Below, one piece after another: positions 22,156-33,904 of a stretch of DNA of 64,000 bases. The position numbers and the translations under genes were made by a program. Location of the stretch: positions 35,695,979-35,759,978 of the forward strand of contig OX421963.1 in assembly GCA_949128115.1 (NCBI GenBank). Reading direction: 5' to 3'. Under the pieces are notes generated by a model. It was not told the origin of the DNA. It saw only the letters and a list, made by a program, of their open reading frames with translations, and searched no databases. How positions within the stretch are numbered: position 1 is the first letter of the stretch; every line of letters starts with the position of its first letter. This stretch comes from Anaspis maculata. Taxonomy: Eukaryota; Arthropoda; Insecta; Coleoptera; Scraptiidae.

Positions 22156-23540
22156 ATGTTATTCCACACATCAGCAAAATAAATGTGACCGAATTTGAAA
22201 TAAAGATAAACTACCATAAGCACTCAAAATAATAACAATTTAGCATACCGAACCGTCGCCGATGAAGTGCGGTTGACTATCGCAAGCCCGCTGAGTCAAA
22301 AAATTGTTATTGCCGTCATGTAATAGATTTTGAAAAAATACAAAATGAACACATAATGCGACATTATATTTGAAGAAGATTGAGAAAAATACGGACATAG
22401 ATATGACCTAACAGTTCAATATTTAGGAATTTTTTAAAATGACCCCAAAAGATATGTGGCATTTTGGCACAGGATGTGTACCTCCAATATATCCAAAAGG
22501 CTAAAGATCCTAATGATTTACAGTGAACTAAAAGGTTTTGATAAATTATCGTCAACGTTTTAACCGGCATGAATCTGAATGATATTTTGTCAGACTTAAA
22601 ATGGAAGCTTTTTATGCTCATTTTCTTCAAAACAGAAGATCAAAACACAGAATATTTGAAAAGACCGAGTGACCAAGAAGACAATGAGAGGCCCGTGCGT
22701 AGTTTATGACCTATCGGTTACCCAGTTAACGACGACTTAAAAAGGACAAATAATGTATCAATGTTTTTCAACTTTTCACCACAAGTCATTATGAGTTTCT
22801 CCAGTGTATTATAGTTTGAGGGTTGCATCTGTGACAAGATATAAATTTATTTGCCCGCAACATATACAAAGGCCGTATTATTAAAAGAAGCATTTGCTCT
22901 TACTTTACCTTTTACTAGAAGTTGATAACGAATTTTCTCTCTTAGGCCCGGTAATTTCATCTTCGTATTTGTTCCGTATAACTCCTGTTTGGCAGCTCCT
23001 TAGTAATTTATCCTGATAGAACAAAGCAAAATAAGCGATACATTTTTTTTTATTATTATAGGACTCAATATAACTCGGTGATCGACAATAGATTATTTTC
23101 CATAATAATGAAATAGAGCTACCTACTTACTAGTCTTCACAGTGAGATCAAGGCAAGTTTGCATTACCATAAATCATTGCACATCAATGAGGTGCAGACA
23201 AAACTAACAATGTGGCACCAGCTCTGACAGGAAGACACGGGTGTCTATGGTTCGAACAATCAAGAAGCCAAAAGATACAACAGAGATCGTTATCTAATCC
23301 GGAACTGGGAGATTTCAGCATTAAATACTCACCTACTACCTACCAAATTACATTTTTCTGTTCAATAAAAACTCCAATTTAGCTTCTTGAACAAATTGAG
23401 AATTCAATGTCAGAGTGTTTTATCTCTCGCCCTTGATTACCAAGAAATATAGGACATCGTAAATAATCTCAACGGGAGTTAAGGCCCTAAACCTCAGGTA
23501 TACACCCATATCCACTTCCTCCAAAAAAAGGCACCGCCTG
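22156..23540. other. Intergenic between the tsg copies, no gene seen
   Basis: AT-rich sequence without a convincing reading frame, RNA gene or bounded repeat. It would contain any upstream control region of the second tsg copy. Confidence 0.4.
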
Positions 23541-23573
23541 TGCTGTAAATAACGTAGGTTTTGCTACACTTTC

Positions 23574-23608
23574 TTCAGTCCATCCAGAACCGTCGCAAAT
23601 CGAACACG
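23574..23608 (+). promoter_or_regulatory. tsg: Possible Inr plus DPE core promoter of tsg copy B
   Basis: TTCAGTC fits the arthropod initiator, with A+1 at 23577. ACACG at +28 to +32 (23604-23608) fits the permissive downstream promoter element set. No TATA box is seen at -30. The translation start follows 78 nt downstream. Both motifs are short, so a chance match is possible. Confidence 0.35.
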
Positions 23609-23654
23609 CTACTTACAAAGCTCTTTACCGAAAAAAATAAAAAATAAAAATAAA

Positions 23655-26600
23655 ATGTTGATGTTGAAAATCAAAGCTATTTTGTGCATCGTTGTGTTCG
23701 GCATAGTGTTCTTTTGCCATTCGCAGGCTTCGAAATGCAATAAAGCAGTTTGCGCTAAAATCGTAACCAAGTGCCAGCTCCTGCAAGCATGCGAGTGCGA
23801 CATGAAGGACTCCAATTGCAGCCGGGAATGCTATGATTGTTTGGGGCACCTCTACTCCAAGTGCTGTGCTTGTCTTGATATGGGAATAGGTAGGTAATCG
23901 TTATACCTACATCGGTTAATTTTTTTTGATAATAATTATACCTATTCGTTTTTTGTACATGTTGCTGAAGAAGATATCAGTACTTATATGAATATTTTTG
24001 TAGTTTGGTTGATACTGGAATTATATTTCAGACATATGCCCCAGAGGTCCAGGAAAACAAGCGGATGATCTCGGTTCTCAAGTTGAAACTTTCGACAGCA
24101 ACGCTGTCCCAGGGCTGTTCGAAGCGCTGACTGATTATCACGATCAAAAAGAACGTTGGACTATTGAAACGTTCACTATTTTAGTCAACGCTTCTGTGCC
24201 TGACAGTAATAAGAGTAAGTTATTTGTTGGCTCGTAAGAGTCTTTCAATTCAACTATATATCCTCTGAACACACCTATAATACAGAGTATTCCGTGTCGA
24301 CAGTACTGCAATAGGTACTTAGTGCAGTAAAAGTTATCAAAATATTCAGAGTAGCTCCCAAACCTCGAAAAAATGAATTCATGAAATCTAAAAATATGTA
24401 TCGATTAAGAATTTCATCCTCTAACTAGTACATACTCAAAACTCCAGAAAGTCCCGGTTGAGGATTTTTTGCGTTGCTTTCAGAATACAGTATGTTCGCT
24501 GCAACTAGGACTTGATACCTACACTGTTGCCTCCATTATAGCCATTCTCATTTATCTGGGGTCCTCGGGACTTGGTCCCCTCTATTTTCGTTATTCGAAA
24601 TGATTTTGAGAAACTGTTTGTGACAGACTAATCAGTCAAAATTTTAATTCATTGGATTCATTGGGTGTGCACTGAATTTCTATCTTTCATGTGACAAAAA
24701 CGAGGATACACTGTCGGACTAGTTGTAACAAACATGTAATCTATACTTTTGAGAGGAGCGGAGGTTGTGGTGTGGTGGTCAGCGCGCCCGACTGCCATGC
24801 CAAGAGTCGTGGGCTGGATCCTCACCGGCGCGTGGTCAGATTTTCGTCTCGAAAACAAGCTTCTTGATTTAGTTCCGCAAGGCGCGTGTGTCGCATAGCA
24901 TGTGAAATGTGAGCGATGGTGTCAACACCATGCGATGTTGGTTGGTGGTCGTTAAAAATCCCTACCCTGTGTTGGAACACACAGAGGTTCGGCAAAATTT
25001 CCAGTTTAGTGGAGGAAAGCATTCACCGGCGTTGATGTTAGGTCTCGTTGCAGAAATAGGCCGACGTTAAATGAACGGAAAAAAACTTTTGAAAGCACCG
25101 CAAAAAATCCTCGATCGGAATTTTCGAGAATTTTTAATACCGGGTGTTTATAAATGTCTGTGATCGCATCGCCTTTGGAATCTGCTTTCGTTACTGCGTT
25201 TTTCGGCCTGACCCATGCCTGCCGCGATCACAGATTCTTATAAACGCAAATAACGAAATTCTGAATCGCTACCAATTTTTAGATTTTATGATTACATTTT
25301 TTCAACTTCACGACGTCACTTTTGAATCAACTTGATAACCGGCTTCAGATTTGGCCCCTGAAAGGTAGGCAAATGTAAATTCTGACAGCTGCACGGTGGT
25401 TCCATCGTGGGTCCACCTTCCGGTCCACCTCGTATAATAGTAAAGGACAGTCTGTAGAGCGTATATACAAGTTTCATGGTTTTATCACAAAATGCAAGGT
25501 GGTTCTCACCAACCGCCGCACTATCTCTTGAGCTAACACCGTAATCGATCAGCTGTAAAAGTCAATTTTCCTATAAACCGAACAAGAAATTCGATATATG
25601 TGGAACAAAAAACATAAAACAATTAGAAGTATTTTTTTGTTATTCAAATGCCCCTCATAAGGAAAGATGTGTACCAAGTTACGTTTGATTATGATTTTCA
25701 TGAGAGATCGATTTTTGTCTTCATGACTGTGTGTATCTTACTTATTAGTAGTAGACGAGTGAGATACCCCCATTACCCCCACGGTAGGTAGGTACGTAAC
25801 GAGGAAGTATTTTTTCGAAGTGTCACAAAGATTAAAACTAAATCACCTTGTATAATTACAGTTGAAGACGGGCCGAAATTCAAGAAAGAAGAAAGGAACT
25901 GCACAGTGGCGTACATTTCTACATGTCTGACCTGGAGAAGGTGTCAGAAGATGTGCATGTCGATGGGAGCAAGGGGTTGTCGATGGTTTCACGATGGATG
26001 CTGCGAATGTGTTGGTGAAAAATGCGTCAACCATGGCATCAATACCAGCAAGTTAGTTGATCATATTTTTATAATAATCATTAACCCAGTGAAAAAGACT
26101 TGAAAGTATACTACAGTCTGATTAGACTCATGATTTCGTCTATCATTTCATAATAATTGAATCAAAGAGTTTCAATCGGCCTTTAATCCGGCTTTAATGG
26201 GGTCAGAATTGAAAAATTTTCGTTTTTCAGCCCGGCTTATTTCGGTACGTAGGTATATATTGGGCAGGGGGCAAGGATACCAAGCATGGAAACCTGAAAT
26301 TGTGCCTGAACTGACATAGTAGGTAATTGCTCACCCAGTCAAAGAACTAATTTCAGCTCTTGAAACTCCCATTTTCAATATTAAAAATTTCCAGTGGTAT
26401 AGAGAATAAGGCCAATTAATATTATAATACGCGATTTGTGAATTTTTTTTTGGTCAGTACTCGTTGGTGAATGATAGAAAATCTGGTTTCACAAAAGGGA
26501 ATGATCCAATAATTGATTAGCTAAAGATTTTGTGCATTTCCCATGGTCAACCAACTAGGATTGGCCAGATTGAAATTTATTTGATCTCGTATTGGCGTTA

Positions 26601-26928
26601 ATTGCGTATTATTTTGTTGGTGCAGCCCAGGGTTAGGTATGTTGAGGGGTGGTGATTTTTGTCATTCAATACAGCGTGCCTACTGAGATAGCTTGATACC
26701 CAGTTCATAAGGCAGAACTTGTACCCATGACATGTTACATTCACAACTTGTAACATCGTGAATGCTTCTTGTAGTTCTTAGCACCTCCTAGATGACATAC
26801 TTACTCAGTTGTTTGATGGTTTCAGATGCCGACAGTGCCCAGAAAATAAAATCGCGCAAGATGAACAAGATTTCGCTCATGGCGAAAATATGAAAAAAGG
26901 TGATTTTCTACACGGAGCTGAACTTTAA
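23655..26928 (+). CDS. tsg: Twisted gastrulation paralogue, copy B
   Basis: Second Tsg-family secreted BMP modulator. Exons: 23655-23889, 24032-24214, 25862-26051, 26826-26928, with the same intron phases (1, 1, 2) as copy A; 236 aa. The signal peptide ends near HSQAS, before KCNKAVC. The C-terminal domain is well conserved (MSMGARGCRWFHDGCCECV). Three oddities stand out. The vicinal cysteine pair of NCSCCKDC is missing (here NCSRECYDC). An extra cysteine is present (GARGC). Exon 1 runs 12 nt past the position of the copy A junction, placing four extra residues before the CP motif. The tail is shorter and mixed in charge. The frame is intact, so I consider it functional but diverged. It could be the counterpart of fly crossveinless/shrew or a lineage-specific copy; sequence alone does not decide. 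An AATAAA overlaps the stop codon. Confidence 0.92.
24753..25084 (+). mobile_element. tRNA-derived SINE with LINE-shared tail
   Basis: The 332-bp element is flanked by the direct repeat ACTTTTGA (24745-24752 and 25085-25092). The head has a box A-like GTGGTGTGGTGGTCAGCGC and a box B-like GGGCTGGATCCTCACC. The last approximately 76 bp (from GTGGAGGAAAGCATTCACCG to the A-tract) match the 3' end of the R2-like LINE at 54694-55160, with about nine differences. It lies in intron 2 of tsg copy B, sense orientation. Confidence 0.85.
25138..25252 (-). mobile_element. MITE, TA-GGGTGTTTATAA family, copy 2
   Basis: Left end CGGGTGTTTATAA preceded by TA; the core is the reverse complement of the core at 12568-12702 (CATCGCCTTTGGAATC..., CCATGCCTGCCGCGATCAC). 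The outermost right end has decayed. It sits 50 bp after the SINE, within the same tsg-B intron. Confidence 0.65.
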
Positions 26929-27026
26929 TAAAACTGAAGAATTGATAAGTGTTTCCAAAAAATTACAAACTAGCTGTTGATTATATTAGTATATTTTTTT
27001 ATAAAAAATGTGATAATTGTCTAAAA

Positions 27027-27032
27027 ATAAAT
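27027..27032 (+). terminator. tsg: Possible polyadenylation signal of tsg copy B
   Basis: AATAAA about 100 nt after the stop codon, in an A/T-rich stretch with a second AATAAA shortly after. It is the more conventional candidate than the one overlapping the stop codon. Confidence 0.35.
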
Positions 27033-27049
27033 AAGATTTTAAATAAATT

Positions 27050-29194
27050 CAAAACATCTTACGAATAGTTGTCATAGATATTACGGTCTAGTGAGATTGC
27101 GGATCAACCTGGGACTAATTGCAACATGATTTATTATAACCAAATAATTTTTTGCTATTGAGATTATTTTCACCATTACGAACAAGAAAATAAATTGAGG
27201 GATCTTATGATCGTAGGGAATTCCAACAGTTCCTGGTAAGTATATGAATCTATTTCCACCGCTGACGAAAAAATTTCCATAGAAGAGGGTCTCACAAAAC
27301 GTGTCAGTAACTTTGAGGGGACGACGGGAAAGAGGGAAGTTTCTCACTCCAGGAGAAAAAAAATCACCTATAAATCCGAGCATAAATCTAAACACTCCTA
27401 CCTGCCAGTCCGACTCGATCTCTGATATTCGTTTAAAATAACAAGCATGTTGATTTTGTCATTGGAGCAGTGAAAGCAAAGATACATATCTAGAAAAAAA
27501 AACTGTGACAGGAGCCCAATCGTTTTTGATGGAGTTCCGCTATCCATATTGTTCAATAAGATTATACTAACCTGCCAAAGATTAGTGACCGGCCAAGGTG
27601 TGGAACAAATTCGTTGAAAATTGGCTATTTTTTGTTCACAGAAAGATCGATTTTGCGATTTTTCATCAAGCAGGTGACGTAGCTCGGTGGGTAGAGTTTT
27701 GCGGTAGCGAGGCTCGACAAGCAGGTGCTATCACTAAGACCGATCTTCCGCCATGGGAACTTTTTTGGAGTTCCCTTCGACTAGCAATGGTGATTTACTT
27801 TATTAAATAATAAATAATGTTGACATTGTGAACAGGAACAAGAGAAACTTCATGGCTGATTCCAAGTTGACCCCCAATTTTACGTAGGTTTACTAGACTA
27901 ATACCACCATTCATCAAGTATAAAATTTTTGTTTGAACCAGCAAACTTTCTATAAAAACGACGCCTAACAATACTTGACTATTGACTAGAAGATATAAAA
28001 TAACAACATTTGATAGTAAGTACATCAAAATTTTGAAAACGAAATGCGCCAAACATTAAATGACGCACATTAAAAATTTTATGTTATGAATAATAGGTAA
28101 TATGATCCACAATAATTAAAATATCTAGGAAGGTTCGACACTGTCCCTATGATTTTATTAATTTGACATATTTTATTTTGTCAAAAATCATGGGGAATAA
28201 TAACAACATACTGATAATGAAACTACCGTTTATCCCATGGATGTTTATCCCTATGCCCGTATGGGTGAAGGTAGAGAAGATTTAATTATAATAATAACAA
28301 TAACATAAATATACAGTACCTATGGGACAAAGCCGCGCCTTCCTCCAATATTGTTTTCAAAACAGTAAACATCGATTTCAAGTTAAAATTTGGGTTACTT
28401 TGAACTATTCATAAATATTGAGTACGGTAACATTAATCCTACTCTACTTTATCATAACACAAATTTTTGGCATTTTGATAAGCAAGAAACGAATGACAGG
28501 ATATTGGTCCACTTTAATTAGATCTTACTTATGAATGAAAAATGATGTAGAATTTGGCAAAACACCAATCAAAATAAGATGATGGAATGAATTGATGAAA
28601 CATTGAGCACTTCACGTGAAATTGACTAAAAATTAGCAAAAAGTGCTCCAAAAGGTGCTCTAAATGGCAGTTAATGTGTTCAACGAGGATTTCCGGACCA
28701 ACAAACCGAAAACCCACAGATATGTTTCGTCCTTTTCAGGACTCGTCAGTGTAGAAAGTTAAAAATAACCAGGTTTGTTCAGAAATCTTCGATGAATATT
28801 TGTTTTCACATCAATTATGGACGAGATTATCTTTCGTTATTCATGGCATTGAACATAGAAGGGATGCAAAGTGTCACTTACAAAAAGCAACAGTGTTGGA
28901 TAATATTACAAGCCGTATGGGTGACAGAAAAGATACATATTCAAAGCTTTCAAAGTTTAGTTCTTGCAGAGAGTTCCTTGAGTATGGTGCAAAATAATGT
29001 ACTAAGATTTGACGTCCGCCGCACGTTTTTGAGCAATAAAATCCGCAAATAGAACTAAATAGATTCAACAAATTACCTACGGCTTGTAAGCTATCAACAT
29101 AACTGTCAGCAAAAAAAGATCTCTTGCGCTAAATACCCCACTTAGTGCCGTTCACTTACCCAACAAAACAAATTTAAGCAGAATTTCGCTGCGC
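27050..29194. other. Intergenic, no gene seen; one weak tRNA-like head
   Basis: No convincing reading frame. At 27676-27745 the sequence TAGCTCGGTGGGTAGAG resembles a tRNA box A, with a poor box B-like match about 55 nt later, so a decayed SINE is possible. A small hairpin pairs 28147-28160 with 28184-28198. Confidence 0.3.
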
Positions 29195-32100
29195 CTATGT
29201 TGGCTTTGGAAACGGCGAGCCTCCGCTTTTTTCCGTGGGTGGGTCGTCTGTATCGCTGTCATCCTGAGGTTCGTGAGATTCAGGAAGTCGGATAAAAGGA
29301 AGGTGTTCACTTCCACTCCACATTGAATAGAGATTGGCAGTTATCCTGATGGCATCCTGGAAGCAGAAATTTTAACATCATTTACTGCGTCTGCAAGGGG
29401 AAGTGACTCTCGAGACGGTGTTTGCTTTTGTTCAAGCGATTTCACACAACCACGTCTGAAGAATTTTCACTTCAAAATTGAATTCAATGTACAAAGTGCT
29501 ATTGTAGAACTGTTTAGGAAGTGCAATGAAGAAAACTTACGCCTCCACTAGCACTATCTGAACCACGTTCCGATGACGCAGTCGACCTGCTATGTATGGA
29601 CAGACAAGAAGAGGAATCTGTAGACGAACTGCTCTTCCTCGACACCAAAGGCATCCCTGGAGGGAATATATCATAGTGTTCTGTTACTGACATTCCAGGA
29701 TGTGGGGCATCAATTGATTGCCAGTTTCCCCTGGAATTTGGAAATATTGAAAAAAAAATTCAATATGACCGCAGAACAGGCTCAACCTCTGAGAAGCTGG
29801 ACCTGGATACATTCTTCTGTGCATCCTTTCTTCGTGTGATTCAGCCCAAGGAGGTATGAATGATGTACCGGGTAAAGCATGTCCAGGTAAAGACGTCTGA
29901 GGAATCGAGCATCTAGTTGGCCTGCACGACAGTAATTGGATTGCTTCAGCTAAACCATCTCCGCTGCTGATGGTACCTGGTTGAGTACTGGGCGTAGCTT
30001 CTGTAAAAATTACTTGTCATGTAATCATATATTATAACTGTTGCGGTCGACATAGGCTAGAAGATGACAGTACCAGTTTTATCGATAATAATTATTCAAT
30101 TAATCATGGACCCGTCAAATAATGTAAAAATATAGGTACCTGGAGTAGTACTTCGACTGCGTTCTTGGGACGCCCCTGAAGGTGGCACTACCAACTTTGA
30201 GGGGAGATACCTCTGATGCCAAGGCCCTGCTTCAACTCTTCCAGTATCCCATGGCATGGACCATCGCCTCATGGTGCCATCACCTGTGTCTTCTACAACC
30301 TCTCCAGCGGCTGCTTCAGACCACCTTCTTTGTCCACTCAATGGAAATAGCGGGAAGTGTAAGGGAGACCTTGAGCCTCTACCAGGAAATGGCGCCTTCA
30401 TGGTATGTAATTGTCCTGGATTAGGAAACGGTCCTCGGATAGTCTCGATCATACCAGGACATCGGATTGTCTCAGAAAATCCTTGGATCGGACTAGGTCC
30501 TCTATGAAGTATGTCTTGGTAAGGTGACGATCCTCTCGGTTCCATCGGGCTCTGTTGTCTCGCCTCGCCTTTTTGAACCTAATGCAGGAATAACCAATAA
30601 TCAAGACTCAAATGTCAAGTGCTCAGTATCGCGTGTTGAAGATAGAGTCGCTAAAGCTTGAAACCATCAGAGTTCATTCCCATTTCAATGGTTTTTAAAA
30701 ACACTTTACAACAATAGGGATACGAATATATCAAGCTTCCTTCACTAACCTCTTTGGGACTATCGGACTGATAGTGTGGACTAGAAGTCTGAGATCTCGA
30801 CTCTGGCATCGAAGACAGCCTGGCGAAGCACTGTTGAAGAGCGGCCATGCTGCAGTCGGACTCGTGGATACCTCCCGGAGTCGCCTGACACGAAGGGCAC
30901 GTGGCCATGAAGCCGAAAATTTCGCACCCGGCTATGGAGAATTGGTACTGCAAGTTGATGAAAGTCGACAGGTTTTCCCGGATGATTTGCTGGTTGTGGT
31001 CCTGTTGCCTCTGGGCGTCCTCTTCCGTAAAGGTGTCGCCGATGCTCATGTCCTGCATGGCTGCGGCAATGTGGGTCTTTACGGAATTGCTGGCGAAAAT
31101 CGTGGCCCTGGTCAGTTCGTCCCAGCTGTTTTGGCACTGGTTGGCTAGCGGTATGTTTTGGGCTTGAGACAGGATCGACAGGGAGTGTGAAAGGCGCAGT
31201 CCAGCTGAGCACATTGTGTTCAACATCTGGAATACGTAAGAAAATATTTTTGATAAACTACATTCAGCGGCAGATAATTCGATCCACTCGAAAAACTGAT
31301 CAACTTTGGTGACCGATAACTTTTCAAAAACCAAAAGGAGATGTGTCTTCTGGAGGGAAGACGCCGCTCGGAAACCTGACTTGTGAGTATTTTGCAGAGA
31401 GTGTACATGGGGAATCTCGATGGTCGGATCGGCCGGGCTTCCACCTCGAATGCTTCGGCACTGATGAGACCCAAACAAGTCGAAGCACGTACCTGCTGAA
31501 ACTCGATGGTGGTGGCCCAGTCGGTCTGGTGATTGGAATTCCTCACTTTTCAATTTTAAAAGAGTCGATAATCTCTGAATTTTTGTCAGTGCTGAAAAGT
31601 CATTTTTTTATGAGCAAAGTGCATTTTTGCGTTACTCGTAATTATCAGTATTTGATATACATAATGTACAAGGTAATTAATTCACGATGAAGTTACTTCT
31701 TTCAATTTGTGGTTAAGTTAAGACGTACAACGAGTAAAGAAACCATTTTGTACATTCATTTATTCAATTATTATTATTTAAACTTACACTATAATGTAGT
31801 TTGGTGTCTTGGATATGAATTATTTTTTGAAATTTCATTCTGGATCATTTATTTGATTAACCATGTTTTTTTTAACTCATGCGATTTTTGCTGAACAAAT
31901 CGCATAAAACTTTTGACGATAAGGCTCTAATTGGCTGGACGAGAGCTCTCAGTCGAATTTGGCAAAATAAAGTGCCGTTAACCCGTCAACCAGTATTGTG
32001 TTACAAGTTCGTAATGTTCGTAACTTGCAAATTTCGCCAAATTCAAGTGCATGGGCGGGGTCGGCCAAGAAAAAAGTTTGGAAATTTATAGCGCTCGCCC

Positions 32101-33097
32101 GAGAAATGGTGGAAAACTCCAATGCAAACTAGAATTGATTCTTTTCCTCCTTCGAAAAATCAAAATAATTGAAATTTTGGTCAAAAACATGATTTCAACA
32201 TAGACTTCTGATGAATCGTTGTAATAAAAAAAAAACTGTTCAGAAATATGAAAATAGATATAAATGGCGCCCATAAGAAAAAATTAAGCTGACTACCGTA
32301 TTTTGGCACCCTTGAAAGTTGACAAAAAGTCATGACAAATTTGAATTCTCCATGAAAAAAAAAGATAGCTTATCCGTTTTTAAATTAAAAACCTAAACGA
32401 AAATTGCAAACCCTCGTTTTTTTGTAAGTCAAACATCTTTTGAGATTATTGATTAGCAGGAAAATGAGCAACTTTTATTTCAATTTAACCGACTTTGTAG
32501 GTATCTCTGAAAATAATCCATACTTAGTCTCAAAAAACGGGCACCCTGTTTCACCTTATTACATAAAAATAAAATAAATAATTAAGTAGGTAGTTAGGTA
32601 CTTGAAAGAAAGTAAAAGATATTGTCAGTAGGTACCCCTAGACTACTCTAGGAGGTACAACCTATAGGAGGTATACCATAAATATGTAAACTAAAAACAA
32701 GACAGAAGTGTAGCAGTAGGTATAAGTACCTAAGTACTTATTTATATTATTCAAAATTAAACTGATATCTACCTAGGATTGTTCAAATTGAAAAATATTA
32801 GGTGCTTATCCCGTAATTACTGCAAAAATTAAAAAGTAGGTACCTAAGTAAGTTGAAGAATTTTTTACTTCCAGCATTTTCCTTACTTGTAAATAATTGA
32901 CCCAGCTATTCAAACATTCCGCCGCTGCGACTTTAAGGGCGTTAGGGCTGGGAGGTTGCTGGGTCTCTTCCTGCTGCCCTTGACCAGCCTTCTCTGATGC
33001 CTGCTCAGAGCCAGATACACCCGCCACGTCCCTGGAAAACTTCTCAATTAAAACCTAAAAAATCAATACCTACCTGTAGAACTTACCGTTGCTCCAT
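29195..33097 (-). CDS. Uncharacterised 545-residue protein, helical N-terminus and Ser/Pro-rich tail
   Basis: I do not recognise this gene. Seven minus-strand exons join in one frame: 33087-33097, 32887-33031, 30750-31226, 30140-30578, 29787-30000, 29541-29730, 29195-29356. All are GT-AG, the first intron is 55 nt, and the product is 545 aa. Residues 30-170 look alpha-helical and conserved in style (ALKVAAAECLNSWVNYLQ, then a long helix-rich stretch ending in CPSC at 162-165), with several cysteines. Residues 200-545 are rich in Pro, Ser, Gly and Arg and probably disordered. They include two RRWS motifs (295-298 and 315-318) of the basophilic-kinase/14-3-3 type, a Ser-rich SRKSSSSTDSSSC run and an acidic DDSDTDDPP near the end. 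There is no signal peptide or membrane segment. A short frame (ATG GTC AAT TAT TAG) precedes the start. A cytoplasmic scaffold or signalling adaptor is a guess only. Confidence 0.8.
32260..32545. repeat. Half-copy of the 44.3-kb foldback family
   Basis: ATGGCGCCCATAAGAAAAA, CAACTTTTATTTCAATTTAACCGACTTTGTA and the end CTCAAAAAACGGGCACCCTG match one arm of the element at 44282-45212 in order and orientation. The other arm is absent. It lies in intron 2 of the unknown minus-strand gene. Confidence 0.6.
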
Positions 33098-33904
33098 TTT
33101 CACTAATAATTGACCATTGAATAAACAAATGAATGGTCAGTGTACAATAGGTACCACTACTTCACGCTCCTTCCATTTTTAGTGTATATTGCAGTTCGCC
33201 CCCGTACCTAGACGCCCGGTCATCATTTAGTGAATGATGGTCTAGAGTATTAACTATTATTGTTTACATGGATAAAAAACAAAACATAAACAACGGGCCT
33301 AACCTAATTCATTGACGGAACTCACTAATCCTACTAATAATGTAAAATGTAGTACAGTAGTAGCCACCTGCAAAGCATCAGACTTCCTGCAGTCCTGCAC
33401 AGACCCCTTTCAAAAGCCTACTCTTATCGTTAAGAGGTGGCGCCAGCGGCCAGCGATGATTATTTGAGTTTAGAATTTAAGGACGGAGTTGAATTGGTAA
33501 AATGGGCGTTGCGAAATCAATCCCTGTGAGTTTAATCCTTGACGGATTCTTACCATTTTGGTAAGCCATTCTTACCATTTCATCGACCCGCATGATGGAT
33601 CTGGTACTGGTACCAATTTTGAATACTATCATCTACAGAACTATACAAGTCGATACGTCTAAGTAGTAGCTACTTTTATTAATATCCCAATCCCATTATG
33701 CAAAACTTTTTTGAATGTGTGTAGGTACAGTTATATCTCACTTATTCTAGCGAACTAGGTGAAAGCCTTATTTATTTTAGCTTTGTGAAATTTAATCGAA
33801 CGTAGGTATAATGAATCATGAATCAAACGTACATACGTGAAGAGTACGAGTACGAGTACGTAGTAAAAAATGTGCTTCAAGGACGGTGTTGCATTGGTAA
33901 AATG

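Noticed and set aside
30774..31212. Other-frame and opposite-strand frames over exon 3 of the unknown gene
   Set aside because: Shadows of the 30750-31226 coding exon, which alone has matching splice sites and continuous frame.
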